64,000 nt of DNA from Arsukibacterium tuosuense (GCA_945872065.1 CAMBYH010000002.1:35567-99566), one strand, 5' to 3'; positions 53,614-63,638 are shown, numbered from the stretch's first letter. A program made the numbers and translations. Notes: a model not told the origin generated them from the sequence alone.

Positions 53614-55521
53614 ATGTGCGGAATTGCCGGGATTATTGAGCTTAAAACCCGCCGACCCATCAATGAGTCGCTACTGGCGGCCATGAACGACCGGCTGCAG
53701 CACCGGGGACCCGACGGTTCCGGCCTGCATGTCGAGCCAGGTATCGGGCTGGCCCATCGCAGACTTTCCATCGTCGACCTCGCCGCTGGCCACCAGCCCA
53801 TGTACAACGAGGACAACAGCGTCTGCATCGTCTTCAACGGCGAGATCTACAACTTTCAGGGCCTGGTGCAGGAACTCACCGCGCTGGGCCATCAATTTCG
53901 CACCCGCTGCGACACCGAGGTAATCATCCATGCCTGGGAACAGTGGGGTACGGACTGCCTCTCCCGGTTCAATGGCATGTTCGCCTTTGCCCTGTGGGAC
54001 CGGAATCGCCAGCAGGTCTTCCTGGCACGGGACCGACTGGGCGTAAAACCCCTGTTTACGGCCACGCTGGCCGATGGGACGCTGCTGTTCGCAAGCGAGC
54101 TGAAATCCCTGCTCCTGCACCCGGATCTGCCCAGGAACATCCTGCCACGCGCCATCGAGGACTACCTGACATTCGGCTACGTGCCGGAACCGGATACTAT
54201 CTACAGCGGCATCAAAAAGCTTGAGCCGGGTCACCTGCTGCTGGTCGACCGTTCTGGCCAGCAGACCATCCAGCGGTACTGGGATCTCGACACCAGCAGT
54301 TTCTGCACCAGCCGTTTGTCTGAGGCAGATGCCCGGGACGAATTGCTCCAGCGTCTGACGGAGGCGGTGCGGCGCCGGCTTCTCGCTGAGGTTCCGCTCG
54401 GTGCGTTCCTGTCCGGCGGGGTCGACTCCAGTGCCGTAGTCGCCATCATGGCCGGCCTGATGAAGGAGAGCGTAAAGACCTGCTCCATCGGCTTCAATGC
54501 AAAGGACTACGACGAGTCTGCTTATGCCCGACAGGTCGCGAGCCTCTATCGCACCGACCACAGCGAGCATACCGTAGAGGTCGACGACTTCGGCCTGCTG
54601 GAAACTCTTGTAGGCCTCTACGACGAGCCCTACGCCGACAGCTCGGCAATTCCCACGTACCGGGTGTGTGCAGCAGCACGTGAGCGGGTGACCGTTGCCC
54701 TGTCAGGCGATGCCGGGGACGAGGACTTTGCCGGCTATCGTCGCTATCGGCTGTTCGCCGCCGAAGAATCCATCCGTAACATCATTCCAGCGGCGATCCG
54801 GCGTCCGGTCTTCGGCTTGCTGGGGCGCTACTACCCGAAACTGGACTGGGCACCGCGCATCTTTCGCGGCAAGACCACCTTTCAGGGTCTGGCCCGGGAC
54901 AGCGTTGGGGCATACCTGCATGGGGTCTCCCTCTCGAGCAGGGAAACACGTAGTGCCCTCTACTCGCCAGCCTTTCGCAGCGGACTACAGGGCTATGACT
55001 CGCGAGCCGTGTTCGATCGCCACGTCCGCGGCAGAGACTTTCCGGACGCCCTGAGCATGGTTCAGTACCTGGATCTCAAGACCTACCTCGTAGGCGATAT
55101 CCTGACCAAAGTCGACCGGGCCAGTATGGCTCACAGTCTCGAGGTGCGCGGACCGTTCCTGGATTACGAGTTTATTGAGTGGGCTGCCACGCTCCCGACC
55201 AGCCTCAAGCTCCGGGGTGGCGTTGGAAAGTACGTGCTCAAGAAGAGCCTTGAGACGCTTCTGCCCAAGGAGATCCTGTACCGAAAGAAAATGGGCTTTG
55301 CCGTGCCCCTGGCCCGGTGGTTCCGCGGACCGCTCAAGGACCGGGTCCGCGCGTTGCCGAACAGCCCCTGGCTGAATGCAGACGGCATTTTCGAGCGCCG
55401 CGGACTGGAACAGATGGTTAGCCAGCACCTGTCCGGCCAGCGGGACTTCAGCCCGGGAATCTGGTCGCTTCTGATGCTGGAAGGCTTCCTCCGCTCGCCA
55501 TGCCCCACATACTCACGCTGA
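53614..55521 (+). CDS. XrtA-associated asparagine-synthase-like amidotransferase (copy 2)
   Basis: 635 residues from the ATG at 53614. The glutaminase domain is intact: Cys2 (MCGIAGIIEL), HRGPDGSG (30-37), FNGEIYN (74-80) and DTEV (100-103). The PP-loop SGGVDSS is at 267-273, and SGDAGDEDFAGYRRY follows. GYVPEPDTIYSGIKKLEPGH is characteristic of the exosortase-A system amidotransferase. It probably amidates a sugar acid of the EPS or its precursor. It lacks a normal ribosome site and overlaps the next glycosyltransferase by 22 bases. Confidence 0.92.
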   Translation: MCGIAGIIELKTRRPINESLLAAMNDRLQHRGPDGSGLHVEPGIGLAHRRLSIVDLAAGHQPMYNEDNSVCIVFNGEIYNFQGLVQELTALGHQFRTRCDTEVIIHAWEQWGTDCLSRFNGMFAFALWDRNRQQVFLARDRLGVKPLFTATLADGTLLFASELKSLLLHPDLPRNILPRAIEDYLTFGYVPEPDTIYSGIKKLEPGHLLLVDRSGQQTIQRYWDLDTSSFCTSRLSEADARDELLQRLTEAVRRRLLAEVPLGAFLSGGVDSSAVVAIMAGLMKESVKTCSIGFNAKDYDESAYARQVASLYRTDHSEHTVEVDDFGLLETLVGLYDEPYADSSAIPTYRVCAAARERVTVALSGDAGDEDFAGYRRYRLFAAEESIRNIIPAAIRRPVFGLLGRYYPKLDWAPRIFRGKTTFQGLARDSVGAYLHGVSLSSRETRSALYSPAFRSGLQGYDSRAVFDRHVRGRDFPDALSMVQYLDLKTYLVGDILTKVDRASMAHSLEVRGPFLDYEFIEWAATLPTSLKLRGGVGKYVLKKSLETLLPKEILYRKKMGFAVPLARWFRGPLKDRVRALPNSPWLNADGIFERRGLEQMVSQHLSGQRDFSPGIWSLLMLEGFLRSPCPTYSR

Positions 55522-56675
55522 GCAGCCTCTACCCCAGTAGCGCACGTCCGCGGCACGGAATCTTTGTCGAGGAACGCCTGCGACACCTGGTGGCCGATGG
55601 CGAGGTCACGGCAACCGTGGTTGCACCGGTGCCCTGGTTCCCCTTCTCGTCACCGCGTTTCGGCGCGTATGCGGAACTCGCCCGGACACCTGCCACCGAG
55701 CAGCGGCATGGCCTTGAAGTCCTGTACCCCCGCTACCTGTCGATTCCGAAAATTGGTATGAGCCTGGCACCGTTTCTGCTGGCCCTGGCTCTGTTGCCCC
55801 TGGTGCGTCGCCTGAAGCGCGCGCGACCGGACCTGGCACTGATCGACAGCCACTTCCTCTATCCGGACGGTGTTGCCGCCTGCCTGGTCGGCCGACTGCT
55901 CGGACTCCCCGTCCTGATGACGGCGCGGGGGTCCGACGTGAACCTCTACCCGCGCTATCGGGTGCCCCGCTGGCTGCTCCGCTGGGCCGTGGGGCGAGCC
56001 GCACAAGTGATTACGGTATCGGCAGCACTGCGGAACGCGCTGCTGGCCCTCGGTGCCGACCCAGCCAAGGTCGTTACCCTCCGCAACGGCGTCGATCGAC
56101 AGCGCTTCCGGCCCCTGGACAGGATTCCACTCCGGTCCCGGCTGGAGCTCACTGGCATGACGGTGATCTCCGTCGGCAACCTGCTGGAACTGAAGGGCCA
56201 TCACCTGCTGATCGAGGCCCTGCCCCTGCTCCCAGGGGTCACGGTGCTTATCGCGGGTGAGGGACCGATGCGCGCCTCGCTGGAGCGACTGGCCCGGGAC
56301 CGGGGCGTGGCCGACCGGGTGCGACTCCTCGGCAACCTGCCTCAGGACGAGTTGATCGCCTGCTACAACGCGGCTGATGTGCTGGTCCTCGCGTCCAGCC
56401 GCGAGGGAATGCCTAACGTGGTCCTGGAGAGTCTGGCCTGTGGAACACCCGTGATTGCCACCCCTGTGGGCGGCATCCCGGAACTCATCGACTCTGAAGA
56501 CGCCGGCTATCTGCTGGCGGAACGCTCAGCTGTCGCGATCGCCACCGCGGTGCGGGCGATCGCAGCGCGACCGCGGGATCGGCTTAAGGTGGCTGCCCAG
56601 GCGGCTCGCTTCGGCTGGGAACCCACTATCGGCACGCTCCGCAGGATAATCCGGGAGACTGCCGCGGGAACCTGA
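55500..56675 (+). CDS. GT4 glycosyltransferase
   Basis: 391-residue GT-B enzyme beginning HILTLSSLYPSSARPRHGIFVEERL, a start common in EPS mannosyl- and glucosyltransferases of this family. VLMTARGSDVNLYPRY, VVTLRNGVDRQRFRP and ISVGNLLELKGHHLLIEAL follow. The donor site is LASSREGMPNVVLESLACGTP. It starts inside the end of the amidotransferase gene, so it is coupled to it. Sugar and linkage are not deducible. Confidence 0.9.
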   Translation: MPHILTLSSLYPSSARPRHGIFVEERLRHLVADGEVTATVVAPVPWFPFSSPRFGAYAELARTPATEQRHGLEVLYPRYLSIPKIGMSLAPFLLALALLPLVRRLKRARPDLALIDSHFLYPDGVAACLVGRLLGLPVLMTARGSDVNLYPRYRVPRWLLRWAVGRAAQVITVSAALRNALLALGADPAKVVTLRNGVDRQRFRPLDRIPLRSRLELTGMTVISVGNLLELKGHHLLIEALPLLPGVTVLIAGEGPMRASLERLARDRGVADRVRLLGNLPQDELIACYNAADVLVLASSREGMPNVVLESLACGTPVIATPVGGIPELIDSEDAGYLLAERSAVAIATAVRAIAARPRDRLKVAAQAARFGWEPTIGTLRRIIRETAAGT

Positions 56676-56687
56676 ACTGTCCGGCCT

Positions 56688-56712
56688 GGGGAGCAGCGGG
56701 CCTGCTCACCCC
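56688..56712. terminator. Hairpin between convergent glycosyltransferase genes
   Basis: GGGGAGCAG-CGGGC-CTGCTC(A)CCCC is a strong stem with one bulged A, in the 47-base gap between two converging genes. No T-tract is present on either side, so termination is likely but not certain. Confidence 0.45.
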
Positions 56713-56722
56713 CGGGAGTTGC

Positions 56723-57904
56723 CTACGGCAGCGTCGCGGTCCCCGGAACCGCCTCGGGCCGGGAACTGGACCAGGTCCGGTACTCCTTGCCGCCGAAGAC
56801 CTCGACGAGAGCAACCAGGCTGGCGAGATTTACCAGGCAAAAGTAGTAGGGAATCGAGGTCATGCGAGCGCCCAGCCCCGCCCGCCCTGCCAGTGCCCAG
56901 CCCGCCAGGGCCAGACCATAGAACAGCAACTGCCCCGCCAGCAGCACCGCATACAGGGCCGACGCTGTCGCGAGGAACAGGTTGGCAACCAGAACCAGCG
57001 CCATCAGCCAGGGTACGAGCCAACGCAGCACCTTGTGGGACATGAACTGGAATGCAAAGAAGCCGTACCGGAGTGGATTCAGTAGCCGCCGCATCTTGAA
57101 CGTGGCGCGCCAGGCCCGGTTGACGATGCGCACCTTGCGGCGAAACTCCGCGCCGTAGCCTTCCGCGCCACCCTCCCAGGAGATCGCTTCCGGCTCGTAA
57201 ACGTTGCGATACCCCTGAGCCACGATCTGTAGCGGGTTCACAAAGTCAGACAGGTCTCCCGGCGCCAGGTCGAGATACAGTCCCCGGCGGATCGCGTAGA
57301 TCGCCCCATCGCCCCCAACAACCGAACCGAGGCTGCTTTCCATTGCCTTGATCCAGATCTCGTAGGACCAGTAGGTCCCCTCGCTCTCGGTGGACGCGTC
57401 GTTGGTGCCGATCTGGTAGCGGGATTCGCCAGTAACGGCACCGACCTGAGGATCAGCAAAATTCTGTACCAGCTTGTGCAGGGCGTCCTGCTCGTACATG
57501 GCGTTCGCGTCGGAGAACACGATGATGTCGCCCCGGGCCGCGCGCAGTGCCGCATTCAGGCCCACCGTCTTGCCCCCCCGGGCCTCCATGCGCAGGAGGC
57601 GGATCGTGCCACCTGCGGCCAGAACGATATCGTCCGTGCCGTCGTCGGACGCATCGGATACCACGATTACCTCAAACCGATCAGCAGGGTAGTCGAGACT
57701 CCGGCAGTTCTCGAGCTTGGCACCGATCACCTGCCGCTCGTTGTAGGCCGAGACAATGATGGTGACGGGGGGCTCAATTCCGGCACGACGCACTACGCGG
57801 CGCAGACCAAGCGCCCTGCATACCCATAAAACCACCGGGTACCCCGCGTAGACCCAGGCCAGCAGGCCCAGACCGGTCCAGAAAAGCCACTCAGTAATGC
57901 TCAT
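56723..57904 (-). CDS. GT2 glycosyltransferase with membrane segments
   Basis: 393 residues. One N-terminal membrane segment (LFWTGLGLLAWVYAGYPVVLW) precedes a GT-A domain with PVTIIVSAYNERQVI, VIVVSDASDDGTDD, RGGKTVGLNAALRAARGD and the DxD-like FSDANAMYEQDAL. GGDGAIYAIRR and YEPEAISWEGGAEGYGAE precede an RRKVRIVNRAWRA motif. Three or four membrane segments end the chain. This layout matches processive or membrane GT2 enzymes of EPS loci. It stands divergent from the degenerate amidotransferase. Confidence 0.88.
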   Translation of the reverse strand: MSITEWLFWTGLGLLAWVYAGYPVVLWVCRALGLRRVVRRAGIEPPVTIIVSAYNERQVIGAKLENCRSLDYPADRFEVIVVSDASDDGTDDIVLAAGGTIRLLRMEARGGKTVGLNAALRAARGDIIVFSDANAMYEQDALHKLVQNFADPQVGAVTGESRYQIGTNDASTESEGTYWSYEIWIKAMESSLGSVVGGDGAIYAIRRGLYLDLAPGDLSDFVNPLQIVAQGYRNVYEPEAISWEGGAEGYGAEFRRKVRIVNRAWRATFKMRRLLNPLRYGFFAFQFMSHKVLRWLVPWLMALVLVANLFLATASALYAVLLAGQLLFYGLALAGWALAGRAGLGARMTSIPYYFCLVNLASLVALVEVFGGKEYRTWSSSRPEAVPGTATLP

Positions 57905-57997
57905 TTAGCGTGCAATCTCCCTGGAGACCCGGGCACTTGACGGATTGTGGACGACGTTGGTGGACAGTCCCCGGCGCATGCTGAAAAATGGACGCTT

Positions 57998-59785
57998 ATG
58001 TCCAGATTCCTAGAAACTTTCCCGTCGGCAGACCAAGAGCATAGGGTTGGCCCGGATGACCTGCAAGGACACCAACCTCAGTTGGGGCCCATCCAGATCT
58101 TTGTGGCAGGCGAGCCCCGTTGGGGCCGCACCTCAGGATCGACTGCAGGCCAGGCAGGAACGGAGGGCAACAGCCGTGACGCCGTGCTTGCCGCCTACCG
58201 GGCCCTGGGCACCCGCCTCTTCGAAACGGCACATGGTCATTTTTCAATTGCCATCGTGGACCGGACCACAGAACGCGTACTGCTGGGCGTGGACCGCAGC
58301 GGCGTCGGGGCGCTGGCCTGGACCAAGACACCCGGTGGCCTGCTGGTTTTCGGCACCTCACCCGAGGACGTAGCCCGTCACCCCGCTGTGGCGGCAGGAC
58401 TGTCGCGCCAGGCACTTTTCGACTACCTCTACTTCCACATGGTGCCAAGCCCCGGCACCGTCTACACAGGGGTAGCGAAGCTGCGGCCGGCACATTTTCT
58501 GCTTCAGGAGCGCGGGCGCGTTACTGTCCAACACTACTGGCGCCCCAGGTTCTCGACGCAGGCAGATGCCACGCCGGCCGTTCTCCAGGAAAATCTGCGC
58601 AGCGCCCTGCGCGACAGTGTCGCCAGGGCTGCTGGCAGTGCCCGGAAAGAAGGAACCAGGGTTGGGGCCTTCCTGAGTGGTGGGCTGGACAGTTCATCGA
58701 TTCTGGGCATGCTGGCCCAGGCAGAGCCTGGACCTGCGCGCTCGTTTTCCGTGGGCTTCGCGGCGGAGGAGTACAACGAACTGGGCTTTGCCCGACTCGC
58801 CGCGCAGCGCTTCAAGGCCGACAGCGTCGAACTGGAGGTAACGCCCTCGGGCGTCACCTCGGCTATTCCGGCACTCGCTGCCGCTTTCGATGAACCCTTC
58901 GGCAACTCTTCCGCGGTACCCACGTACTGGTGTGCAAAGACAGCGCGGGAACGGGGCGTCACCCACCTGCTCGCCGGCGATGGCGGCGACGAGCTGTTTG
59001 GTGGCAACAAGCACTACAGCCGCCAGGGTGTATTCGAACTCTATAGCCGACTGCCTGGCCTCGTCCGGACAATGCTCTGCGAAGGCTTGCTGCTGCGGGC
59101 CCTGCCCGAGAGCGCCCCGTTTCCGCTGGGGAAGTTGCGGAGCTATATCGACCAGGCACGTATCCCGCTGCCGCAACGTCTGAAGTCCTGGGACTTCATG
59201 TTCCGGACGCCCGCTGCGCGGGTCTGGGATCCGGATTTCCTGGCGACTATCCGGCCCGGGCATCCGGACGATACGATGACGACCGTCTACGAGGAACCGG
59301 AAACCGGGGAGTTCCTGGACCGACTCCTGTACTTCGACTGGCAGTTTGTGCTCGCCGACAATGACCTGCGCAAGGTCAATACCGCCTGCACACTGGCTGG
59401 CGTTGGCGTGAGCTACCCGATGCTGGATGCGGACGTCGTCGACTTCTCACTGCGCCTGCCGCCCGGGTTCAAGGTAAAAGGCCAGCTGCTCCGGCCGTTC
59501 TTCAAGAACGCCATGCGCGGGTTCCTGCCGGATGAAATCCTGGACAAGGAGAAGCAGGGCTTCGGTCTGCCCTTCGGCCTGTGGCTGAAGACGGACCCCG
59601 GCCTGCGGGAACTGGTGCTGGACAGCTTTGCAGCGCTAAAGCGGCGCCATATCGTACGGCCGGACTTCCTGGATGACGTCATGCGCGAACATCAGGATGG
59701 GCATGCGTCCTACTACGGCTACGTGATCTACGACCTGGTGATGCTGGAGCAGTGGCTGACTGCCCATCAGGGAAGCATCCGGTGA
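57998..59785 (+). CDS. Asparagine-synthase-family protein with a degenerate glutaminase half
   Basis: 595 residues from the ATG at 57998. The synthetase half is intact: PP-loop FLSGGLDSSS (226-234), LLAGDGGDELFGGNKHY (324-340) and DKEKQGFGLPFG near the C-terminus. The N-terminal half lacks the Cys2 nucleophile (it starts MSRFLETFPS) and the HRGPD, NGEIYN and DTEV motifs. A remnant (GHFSIAIVD, GTVYTGVAKLRPAHFLL) shows common origin with the two active copies. It may use free ammonia or another nucleophile, or a substrate amine as in beta-lactam synthetases. It ends in a 19-base overlap with the deacetylase gene. Confidence 0.87.
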   Translation: MSRFLETFPSADQEHRVGPDDLQGHQPQLGPIQIFVAGEPRWGRTSGSTAGQAGTEGNSRDAVLAAYRALGTRLFETAHGHFSIAIVDRTTERVLLGVDRSGVGALAWTKTPGGLLVFGTSPEDVARHPAVAAGLSRQALFDYLYFHMVPSPGTVYTGVAKLRPAHFLLQERGRVTVQHYWRPRFSTQADATPAVLQENLRSALRDSVARAAGSARKEGTRVGAFLSGGLDSSSILGMLAQAEPGPARSFSVGFAAEEYNELGFARLAAQRFKADSVELEVTPSGVTSAIPALAAAFDEPFGNSSAVPTYWCAKTARERGVTHLLAGDGGDELFGGNKHYSRQGVFELYSRLPGLVRTMLCEGLLLRALPESAPFPLGKLRSYIDQARIPLPQRLKSWDFMFRTPAARVWDPDFLATIRPGHPDDTMTTVYEEPETGEFLDRLLYFDWQFVLADNDLRKVNTACTLAGVGVSYPMLDADVVDFSLRLPPGFKVKGQLLRPFFKNAMRGFLPDEILDKEKQGFGLPFGLWLKTDPGLRELVLDSFAALKRRHIVRPDFLDDVMREHQDGHASYYGYVIYDLVMLEQWLTAHQGSIR

Positions 59786-60786
59786 AGGAGGTCATTAAAG
59801 CCGCTGATCTCGGCTTCGAATTCCAGTTCCGTCATCGTTTCGAAGTCCAGTAACCGCGGCAGTGTGAAGCGATCGCTACTGCTTCGTACAAGACCCCTCT
59901 TCGTGGTCACCCCACTCCGGACGCCCAACTCCTTGAGCCAGGGGATCTGCTCCGGCGAATACTGGCCGCTGGGGTAACAGAAGTGGACCGCCGGCTCTGC
60001 ACTCAGTCTGCCCAGCGACTGCCGGTTATCGACAATCTCCTGCTCGGCCAGCGAACGCTCCCGGGGAAATCGGTGGCGATGGGTATGCAGCTGGAGACTG
60101 ACTCCTTCAGCTCCCAGACGCTGAGCCTCGACCGACGTCATGAACTGGAGCTGCCGCGTTGTCTCTATTTCCACCCAGTTCACCCCAACGACCTGGCACA
60201 GAGCCTGCAGGAGGCGCTGACGATCCGTCGCCTCCCGGGTGTCACCCCAGGCCTCAAGAACCTTCACAGCCCGCTCACGGGCCTCGCCACGGGCAAGATC
60301 GAAGACGCCCTGAAGCCCGCTCCCGACCGTGTTCAGGTCAAGTGTCTGCGGGGCAGCCCGCCAAAGGATGTAACCGGCAGCAACGTTGAATACCTGCGTG
60401 CACTTCTCAAGGTAATAGGTGGCGATGTAGAGGGTGGCCGGGAGCTGCGCCTCCCTAAGGGCCGGCCCCATGATGCTATAGGTGCCGTACCACCCGTCAT
60501 CGATGGTGATGACCGTAGCCCTGGCTGGCAGGCTCCCCTCATCGAGATGCCGGAGCGCTTCACCCAGAGATAGCACGGGGTAGTTTCCAGCGGCGAGTAT
60601 CTGCAGGCGCCGCCTGAATGTAGCTTCAGTGATAAACAGCCCGGGACGGAACTTGTGCTCGTCCGCCAGTGCGGCGCCGTGATAGCAGAGGATCCGCAGA
60701 TCACCGCTGGTCAGCCGGCCTGCGAGTGAGAAGAGCCCGAGGGTGCGGGCCAGGTGCAAGGCGAAGAGGCGGATCGGCCGGATCAC
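59767..60786 (-). CDS. Polysaccharide deacetylase (NodB domain), third copy
   Basis: 339 residues from the GTG at 60786, which overlaps the manB stop as GTGA. The longer upstream frame is low-complexity antisense of man[22 protein letters not shown] is followed by the catalytic [16 protein letters not shown] (DD) and the metal HTH in [27 protein letters not shown] and a final [12 protein letters not shown] segment are like those of PgaB/IcaB-type deacetylases. It is last in ugd-manC-manB-deacetylase. Confidence 0.87.
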   Translation of the reverse strand: MIRPIRLFALHLARTLGLFSLAGRLTSGDLRILCYHGAALADEHKFRPGLFITEATFRRRLQILAAGNYPVLSLGEALRHLDEGSLPARATVITIDDGWYGTYSIMGPALREAQLPATLYIATYYLEKCTQVFNVAAGYILWRAAPQTLDLNTVGSGLQGVFDLARGEARERAVKVLEAWGDTREATDRQRLLQALCQVVGVNWVEIETTRQLQFMTSVEAQRLGAEGVSLQLHTHRHRFPRERSLAEQEIVDNRQSLGRLSAEPAVHFCYPSGQYSPEQIPWLKELGVRSGVTTKRGLVRSSSDRFTLPRLLDFETMTELEFEAEISGFNDLLHRMLP

Positions 60787-62156
60787 TCTACCCGCGGCGC
60801 CGACTCGCCCTGATCGAGCATGGCCAGCAGCTCCCGCGTCTTCGCTGTCATGAGTCCCGGATCCCCCCGACTCTCCACGTTCAGCCGGATCAGCGGCTCC
60901 GTATTCGACAGCCGCAGGTTGAATCGCCACTCTGCAAATTCAAAGCTTACACCGTCCGTCTCATCGCGGGAGAGTGCTTCGGGAGCGTAACGTGCCTGGA
61001 CCCTCCGCAGTATGGCCTGAGGATCGGCCACCTGCCGATTAAGTTCGCCGCTGCAGGGGAAGGCGGCAATCCGCTCCTCCACCAGGGCAGAGAGCGGTTT
61101 GCCGGTGACGGACAGGATCCCGGCCACGAGCAGCCACGGAATCATCCCGCTGTCGCAGTAGGCGAAGTCACGAAAGTAGTGGTGGGCGCTCATCTCGCCA
61201 CCATAGGCAGCGTCCTCAGCCCTCATCCGCTCCTTGATGAAGGCGTGGCCTGTCTTGCTTTGTACAGGAATACCACCGTGCGCTCGCACCATATCGATGG
61301 TGTTCCACGTGAGCCTCGGGTCGTGGATGATTTTCGAACCTGGCTGGTGGGCCAGGATTCCCTGAGCCAGCAGCCCGACGATGTAATAGCCCTCGATGAA
61401 CTCACCGCGCTCGTCGAACAGGAAACAACGGTCGAAGTCACCATCCCAGGCGATGCCCAAATCCGCCCCGTGGGCCCGCACGGCGTCGCTGGTCAGCCGG
61501 CGGTTTTCGGGCAGTAGCGGGTTCGGCACACCGTGAGGAAAGGTGCCATCGGCTTCGTGCTGAAGCTTTATGAAAGTAAACGGCAGGCGCTTCTCCAGGC
61601 CGTCAATAACATGCCCCGCCCCGCCGTTGCCCGCATTCACAACCACCTTCAGGGGCCGCAGAGTGCCGGCATTTACGTAGCCCAGAAGGTGGTCCAGGTA
61701 AGCGCTGAAGGGTGCCGCAGGCGAGCTCTGGCCCGGGATTGCCACGGGGGAAAAACCGCCCGCCTCGGCCAGGGCCTGAATTGCGTTCAGTCCCGAATCA
61801 CCACTGATTGGCCGGGAACCCTCCCGGACCAGCTTCATCCCGTTCCAGTCCGCCGGGTTGTGGCTGGCCGTGACCATGATGCCGCCGCCGGCCTTCAGGT
61901 GCGAGGTGGCGAAATAGACCTCCTCGGTGCCGCACATGCCGATGCGGATGACGTCCGCCCCGCCCGCGTTGAGACCCGCGGAGAGCGCGTCAGCCAATGC
62001 CGGACTGGAGAGGCGCATATCCTCCCCAACCACTACCGTTCCAGGGCGGACGTACTGGGCATAAGCGCGCCCGATGCGCGTGGCCACCTCCTCGTTCAGT
62101 TCATCCGGCACCCTGCCGCGAATGTCGTAGGCCTTGAAGCAGTTCAACGCTGCCAT
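60783..62156 (-). CDS. manB: Phosphomannomutase (ManB/CpsG type)
   Basis: 457 residues. Converts mannose-6-phosphate to mannose-1-phosphate for GDP-mannose. It begins [17 protein letters not shown], the CpsG/ManB form. The phosphoserine S98 is in [12 protein letters not shown], the magnesium loop is [11 protein letters not shown], and the sugar loop is [19 protein letters not shown]. The C-terminal phosphate site includes [15 protein letters not shown]. The start is five bases after the manC stop. The supply line manB-manC-algD would give GDP-mannuronate. Confidence 0.94.
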   Translation of the reverse strand: MAALNCFKAYDIRGRVPDELNEEVATRIGRAYAQYVRPGTVVVGEDMRLSSPALADALSAGLNAGGADVIRIGMCGTEEVYFATSHLKAGGGIMVTASHNPADWNGMKLVREGSRPISGDSGLNAIQALAEAGGFSPVAIPGQSSPAAPFSAYLDHLLGYVNAGTLRPLKVVVNAGNGGAGHVIDGLEKRLPFTFIKLQHEADGTFPHGVPNPLLPENRRLTSDAVRAHGADLGIAWDGDFDRCFLFDERGEFIEGYYIVGLLAQGILAHQPGSKIIHDPRLTWNTIDMVRAHGGIPVQSKTGHAFIKERMRAEDAAYGGEMSAHHYFRDFAYCDSGMIPWLLVAGILSVTGKPLSALVEERIAAFPCSGELNRQVADPQAILRRVQARYAPEALSRDETDGVSFEFAEWRFNLRLSNTEPLIRLNVESRGDPGLMTAKTRELLAMLDQGESAPRVE

Positions 62157-62161
62157 GCGCC

Positions 62162-63601
62162 TCAGTCCGTCCGGCCCTGGCGACCGTACCGATCCTCGAA
62201 GCGGACAATGTCGTCCTCACCCAGATAGTCACCCACCTGGACTTCAATGATCCGCACGATGTCGGAGCCCGGATTCTCAATCCGATGCTTCGTACCGAGG
62301 GGAATGAACGTGTGCTCCCCAACGCCGAGGTCAAAGACCTCACTGTCCCGGGTGATTCGCGCGGTGCCGCTGACCACAATCCAGTGCTCGGCGCGTCGGT
62401 GATGCAGCTGCAGGGAGAGCACGGCGCCAGGCAGGACTGTGAGGCGTTTCACCTGAAAGCCGGCATCACCATCGAGGCTGTCGTAACTGCCCCAGGGACG
62501 GAACACCTCCCGGCCAAGTCTCGTCTCGGGACGTCCCCTGCGTTCGAGCTCCTCAACAATCTTTTTGACGTCCTGAGCGCTGCCCTTCGGCATCACCAGC
62601 ACTGCATCCTTCGTTTCCACCACGATGCACCCGTCGAGGCCCGCGACGGTCACCAGGCGGCTCTCTGCCCGCACGTAGGAATTGGTGCAGTCGACGGCCA
62701 CCACATCGCCCGTGAGCGCGTTGCCGTGGTCATCCCTGCTGCTGACATCCAGCAGCGACGCCCAGGAGCCGACATCGCTCCAGCCGGCGGACAGTGGCAC
62801 GACCGCTGCGTGCCGGGTCTTCTCCATCACCGCATAGTCGATGGACTCCTTGCGGCACTGCTGGAAACTTTCACGCTGCAAAGCCAGGAAGCCACCCTCG
62901 CCCTGCGCAGCATCCAGGGCCCGCACTGCAGCTGCTGCGATGTCCGGTGCGTGGACCTGCAACTCCCGCAGGTAAGCGTCCGCAGAAAACAGGAACATAC
63001 CGCTATTCCAGAGAAACGCCCCGGAGGCGACGTAGCGCCGGGCAGTCTCGTAGTCGGGCTTCTCGACGAACTCGCGGACCGGTTGTACGCCCCCGTCGAT
63101 CGAGGCCTCAGTGCGCAGATACCCGTACCCGGTCTCGGGATGGGTCGGCACGACGCCGAAGGTTACCAGCTGCCCGGCTGCCGCTGCGGGTCTGGCCAGG
63201 GTCACCGCCGCCGCAAAGGCCGCAGGATCCCGGAGCACATGATCGGCTGGCAGGACCAGCAGCAGCACGTCCGCGCCAGCGCGGCGGCGGGCAACCAGGG
63301 CAGCAATGGCTGCAGCCGGCGCCGTATTGCGTCCCTCAGGCTCCAGGATGAGGGCCGGCTCGCTGACTTTTCCGCTGGCAGCCTCACGCAGCTGCCCGGC
63401 AACCAGAAAGCGGTGAGCTTCGTTGCACACGACCAGCGGCGCCTGCACTGCTCCCGGCAGGAGTGCCACCCGGGCCACCGTGTCCTGCAGTAGCGAGCGG
63501 GAACCAACGAGCGCCAGCAGCTGCTTGGGGTACAGCGCCCGGGACAGGGGCCACAGGCGGGTGCCGGAGCCGCCGCAGAGGATGACGGGGACGAGGTTCA
63601 T
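62162..63601 (-). CDS. manC: Mannose-1-phosphate guanylyltransferase / mannose-6-phosphate isomerase
   Basis: 479-residue bifunctional ManC/AlgA-type enzyme. The nucleotidyltransferase half has [14 protein letters not shown] (8-21), [16 protein letters not shown] and VEKPDYETA. The C-terminal cupin has [27 protein letters not shown] with its metal ligands, and [16 protein letters not shown]. It makes GDP-mannose. The gene lies 30 bases after the ugd stop, with a REP-like element between, and five bases before manB. Confidence 0.95.
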   Translation of the reverse strand: MNLVPVILCGGSGTRLWPLSRALYPKQLLALVGSRSLLQDTVARVALLPGAVQAPLVVCNEAHRFLVAGQLREAASGKVSEPALILEPEGRNTAPAAAIAALVARRRAGADVLLLVLPADHVLRDPAAFAAAVTLARPAAAAGQLVTFGVVPTHPETGYGYLRTEASIDGGVQPVREFVEKPDYETARRYVASGAFLWNSGMFLFSADAYLRELQVHAPDIAAAAVRALDAAQGEGGFLALQRESFQQCRKESIDYAVMEKTRHAAVVPLSAGWSDVGSWASLLDVSSRDDHGNALTGDVVAVDCTNSYVRAESRLVTVAGLDGCIVVETKDAVLVMPKGSAQDVKKIVEELERRGRPETRLGREVFRPWGSYDSLDGDAGFQVKRLTVLPGAVLSLQLHHRRAEHWIVVSGTARITRDSEVFDLGVGEHTFIPLGTKHRIENPGSDIVRIIEVQVGDYLGEDDIVRFEDRYGRQGRTD

Positions 63602-63613
63602 AGGTTTTGGGTA

Positions 63614-63638
63614 TCGCGCGTGAACGCGCTCCTACAGG
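63614..63638 (-). repeat. REP-like hairpin element, copy 2
   Basis: On the minus strand CCTGTAGGAGCGCG-TTCA-CGCGCGA shares its first 14 bases and its end with copy 1 at 53582. The stem is GCGCG/CGCGC. As in copy 1, its TAG is the stop codon of the preceding gene (ugd), and a co-directional gene begins shortly after. Confidence 0.6.

Noticed and set aside
62285..63493. Long plus-strand open frame (402 codons) opposite manC
   Set aside because: Antisense of a clearly functional manC with conserved motifs; composition is typical of a shadow.
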